Below, piece by piece: positions 7,201-8,250 of a stretch of 8,250 nucleotides of DNA (the stretch's first letter is position 1; each line of letters opens with the position of its first letter). The DNA lies in NCBI GenBank assembly GCA_021204285.1, contig JAJPZP010000230.1, forward strand, positions 3,247 through 11,496, written 5' to 3'. The DNA is from Lachnospiraceae bacterium. GTDB lineage: Bacteria > Bacillota > Clostridia > Lachnospirales > Lachnospiraceae. Both the position numbers and the translations under genes were made by a program. The notes under the pieces are model-generated. The model made no database searches. It was not told the DNA's origin and worked only from the letters and a program-made list of their open reading frames with translations.

Positions 7201-7834
7201 CTACGACATCGGCTTCGGCGGCGTGGATCATGTGATCGCGTCCGGCAAGGATATCAACGTGATGGTCTTCGATACCGAGGTGTATTCCAATACGGGCGGA
7301 CAGTCCTCCAAGGCTACCCCGACTGGCGCGATCGCGCAGTTCGCTGCGGGCGGCAAGGAGACCAAGAAGAAGGATCTTGCTTCTATCGCGATGAGCTATG
7401 GTTATGTGTATGTCGCTCAGATTTCCATGGGCGCGAACTACAACCAGTGTGTGAAAGCGATTGCGGAGGCTGAGGCTTATCCGGGACCGTCGCTCATCAT
7501 CGCTTACGCTCCGTGTATCAACCACGGTATCAAGAAGGGCATGAGCAAGGCGCAGACCGAGGAGAAGCTGGCGGTCGAGGCAGGCTACTGGCACTGCTTC
7601 CGCTTCAATCCGGCGCTTGCGGCTGAGGGCAAGGATGCGTTCACCCTGGATTCCAAGGAACCGACCGGAGATTATCAGGAATTCCTGGACGGCGAGGTCC
7701 GCTACAACGCTCTGAAGCGTGCGAATCCGGAGCGTGCGGCGAAGCTCTTCGCGAAGAACGAGAGCGAGGCGAAGGCGCGTTACGCATACCTGAACAAGCT
7801 GAAGACGCTCTACGGCGCGGACAAGGCAGAGTAA
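4280..7834 (+). CDS. nifJ: Pyruvate:ferredoxin (flavodoxin) oxidoreductase, single-chain
   Basis: This cytosolic enzyme converts pyruvate, CoA and oxidised ferredoxin to acetyl-CoA, CO2 and reduced ferredoxin, the central pyruvate step of anaerobic Clostridia. The 1184 residues are full length for the family. Domain I has YPITPSS (28-34) with Thr31, and Arg114 in NVSARA, matching pyruvate-contacting residues of the Desulfovibrio enzyme. The gamma-type domain has GLGADGTVGANK (from about 420), and EKR lies at 678-680. Two ferredoxin-like 4Fe-4S sites follow: Cys694/697/700/704 and Cys748/751/754/758. The proximal cluster ligands are Cys819, Cys822, Cys847 and Cys1079. Thiamine diphosphate binding is shown by GDGW (970-973) through SNTGG (Asn1004). 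An unusual stretch with seven further cysteines (907-950) lies before GDGW. The gene has its own promoter region and an intrinsic terminator. The broader family includes 2-oxoacid paralogues, but the conserved active-site residues favour pyruvate. Confidence 0.96.
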   Translation: MARKMKTMDGNHAAAHVSYAYSDVAAIYPITPSSVMAEAADEWATQGRKNIFGQTVQITEMQSEAGAAGAVHGSLAAGALTTTFTASQGLLLMIPNLYKVAGEGLPGVFNVSARALASHALSIFGDHSDVYACRQTGAAMLCESSVQEVMDLTPVAHCAAIKGKIPFINFFDGFRTSHEIQKIETWAYEDLKDMVDMDAIDAFRKNALNPNHPCQRGSAQNPDIFFQAREACNPYYDAMPAIVQEYMDKVNAKIGTDYKLFNYYGAPDAEKIIIAMGSVCDTIEETIDYLMASGEKVGVVKVRLYRPFCPKALVDAIPETVKQISVLDRTKEPGSLGEPLYLDVVAALKGTKFNDTPIYTGRYGLGSKDTTPAQIVAVYQNTEKKRFTIGIVDDVTNLSLETGAPLVTTPEGTTNCKFWGLGADGTVGANKNSIKIIGDNTDMYAQAYFDYDSKKSGGVTMSHLRFGKKPIKSTYLIHKADFVACHNPSYVRKYNMVQELVDGGTFLLNCPWDMEGLETHLPGQVKAFIANHNIKFYTIDGVKIGIETGMGPTRINTILQSAFFKLTGIIPEDQAIDLMKAAAKATYGRKGDDVVQKNWAAIDAGAQQVVEIKVPESWKSAADEGLNVTVATEGREDVVEFVNTIQAKVNAQEGNTLPVSAFKNYVDGTTPSGASAYEKRGIAVNVPVWNPDNCIQCNQCSFVCPHAVIRPVAMTEAEAAAAPEGMKMLPMTGMPDKKFAIVMSSLDCTGCGSCANVCPGKKGAKALTMEGLEANLDLQKGFDYAVMLPEKTDVIEKFKETTVKGSQFKTPLLEFSGACAGCGETPYAKLITQLFGDHMYIANATGCSSIWGNSSPSTPYTVNQAGKGPAWSNSLFEDAAEFGYGMLLAQNAIRDGLKTKVQAAIDCDCCGADVKAAAQEWLDTFSVGVTNGAATDKLIAACEACGCDECQEILKNKDFLAKKSQWIFGGDGWGYDIGFGGVDHVIASGKDINVMVFDTEVYSNTGGQSSKATPTGAIAQFAAGGKETKKKDLASIAMSYGYVYVAQISMGANYNQCVKAIAEAEAYPGPSLIIAYAPCINHGIKKGMSKAQTEEKLAVEAGYWHCFRFNPALAAEGKDAFTLDSKEPTGDYQEFLDGEVRYNALKRANPERAAKLFAKNESEAKARYAYLNKLKTLYGADKAE

Positions 7835-7847
7835 TTCAGGCTATAAT
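7818..7847 (+). promoter_or_regulatory. Possible promoter upstream of the terminator
   Basis: A perfect TATAAT (7842-7847) lies just after the oxidoreductase stop codon, with CGGACA (7818-7823, four of six matches) 18 bp upstream. Transcription would start near 7854 and meet the terminator hairpin at once. It is the only promoter-like signal close to the nucleotidyltransferase gene, but the -35 box is poor. Confidence 0.3.
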
Positions 7848-7858
7848 CAATACAAAGG

Positions 7859-7891
7859 AAGGAGTCGGCGGCTTTTCGCCGGCTCCTTTTT
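7859..7891 (+). terminator. Rho-independent terminator after the oxidoreductase gene
   Basis: AAGGAGTCGGCG (7859-7870) pairs with CGCCGGCTCCTT (7877-7888), with one T-G wobble, around the loop GCTTTT (7871-7876). A T-run (7887-7891) overlaps the end of the stem. This is a strong intrinsic terminator, 24 nt after the stop codon. Confidence 0.9.
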
Positions 7892-7911
7892 AAACAGGAG
7901 GAGCATACGAC

Positions 7912-8250
7912 ATGAAACAACCGACTCTGGTCATCATGGCTGCCGGGATGGGCAGCCGTTACGGCGGTCTCAAGCAGATTGAACCGGTTGACCCGCAGGG
8001 GCATATCATCATGGATTTTTCGATTTATGATGCCGTGCAGGCGGGTTTTGGAAAAGTCGTCTTTATTATTAAGAAGGAAAATGAGGCAGATTTTCGCGCA
8101 AGCATCGGAGAGAGGATGGCGCGGCAGATCCCGGTCGAATATGTTTTCCAGGATCTTCACAATCTGCCGGAAGGCTATGCAGTGCCGGAAGGACGCGTAA
8201 AGCCCTGGGGCACCGGACACGCGGTGCTATCCTGCCTTGCCGTGGTGGAT
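7912..8250 (+). CDS. Sugar-phosphate nucleotidyltransferase-like protein, 3' partial
   Basis: The ATG at 7912 is preceded by AGGAGG (7896-7901) at 10 nt, and the frame stays open to the window edge (113 codons). The N-terminus LVIMAAGMGSRYGGLKQ (6-22) is the nucleotide-binding loop of the NTP-transferase fold, a variant of the GxGxR...K signature, with Lys21 the likely catalytic lysine. KPWGTGHAVL (97-106) matches the second conserved segment that contacts the nucleoside. Enzymes of this fold couple an NTP to a sugar phosphate or similar head group, releasing pyrophosphate, for cell-surface polymer or lipid synthesis. The variant GSRYGGLKQ form is known to me from Firmicutes proteins annotated only as nucleotidyltransferase family, so neither nucleotide nor acceptor is assigned. 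It starts 20 nt after the terminator T-run. Confidence 0.85.
   Translation, partial: MKQPTLVIMAAGMGSRYGGLKQIEPVDPQGHIIMDFSIYDAVQAGFGKVVFIIKKENEADFRASIGERMARQIPVEYVFQDLHNLPEGYAVPEGRVKPWGTGHAVLSCLAVVD

Noticed and set aside
6842..7594. A 250-codon reverse-strand open frame opposite the thiamine-binding region
   Set aside because: Same explanation: a shadow of the conserved forward coding sequence, with no start signal or recognisable domain.
7810..8220. A 136-codon reverse-strand frame overlapping the terminator and the nucleotidyltransferase start
   Set aside because: The forward frame has a clear ribosome binding site and NTP-transferase motifs; the reverse frame reads through a terminator hairpin and shows no family features.

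Overview
The window looks like chromosomal DNA of an anaerobic Clostridia species, most likely a moderately GC-rich member of Lachnospiraceae. This is inferred from a large single-chain pyruvate:ferredoxin oxidoreductase, a lipoprotein with an acidic Thr/Glu linker, a COG2509-type FAD protein, AGGAGG-type ribosome binding sites, and vegetative promoters in AT-rich gaps between GC-rich genes. All genes lie on the + strand.

Layout. (1) 1-1073: the 3' part of an FAD-dependent dehydrogenase-like protein whose N-terminus lies outside the window. (2) 1074-1298: a near-consensus promoter beginning directly after that stop codon, then a leader of about 190 nt. The leader can fold into a closed four-helix junction (1114-1259), the most unusual non-coding object here. 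(3) 1299-4173: a three-gene ABC importer, namely a lipoprotein substrate-binding protein, a hairpin-bearing gap, a permease, and an ATPase joined to the permease by a TGATG overlap. The family is COG2984/COG4120/COG1101, related to proposed TrpXYZ-type systems; the substrate cannot be read from sequence. (4) 4174-4279: promoter region with two overlapping promoter candidates and a 17-bp palindrome at the predicted transcription start. (5) 4280-7834: pyruvate:ferredoxin oxidoreductase with all expected catalytic and cluster residues plus an unexpected Cys-rich stretch. (6) 7859-7891: a strong intrinsic terminator only 20 nt before the next gene. (7) 7912-8250: the start of a sugar-nucleotidyltransferase-like gene that runs off the window.

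How the genes relate. The importer genes form one unit driven by the promoter at 1074-1102, with the leader structure and the hairpin after the binding-protein gene as possible control points. The oxidoreductase is probably its own strongly expressed unit, oxidising pyruvate to acetyl-CoA and supplying reduced ferredoxin. The flanking FAD protein and nucleotidyltransferase show no clear pathway link to either. I see no mobile element with a transposase, no CRISPR array, and no tRNA or rRNA. The best candidates for something undescribed are the four-way-junction leader and the Cys-rich stretch of the oxidoreductase.
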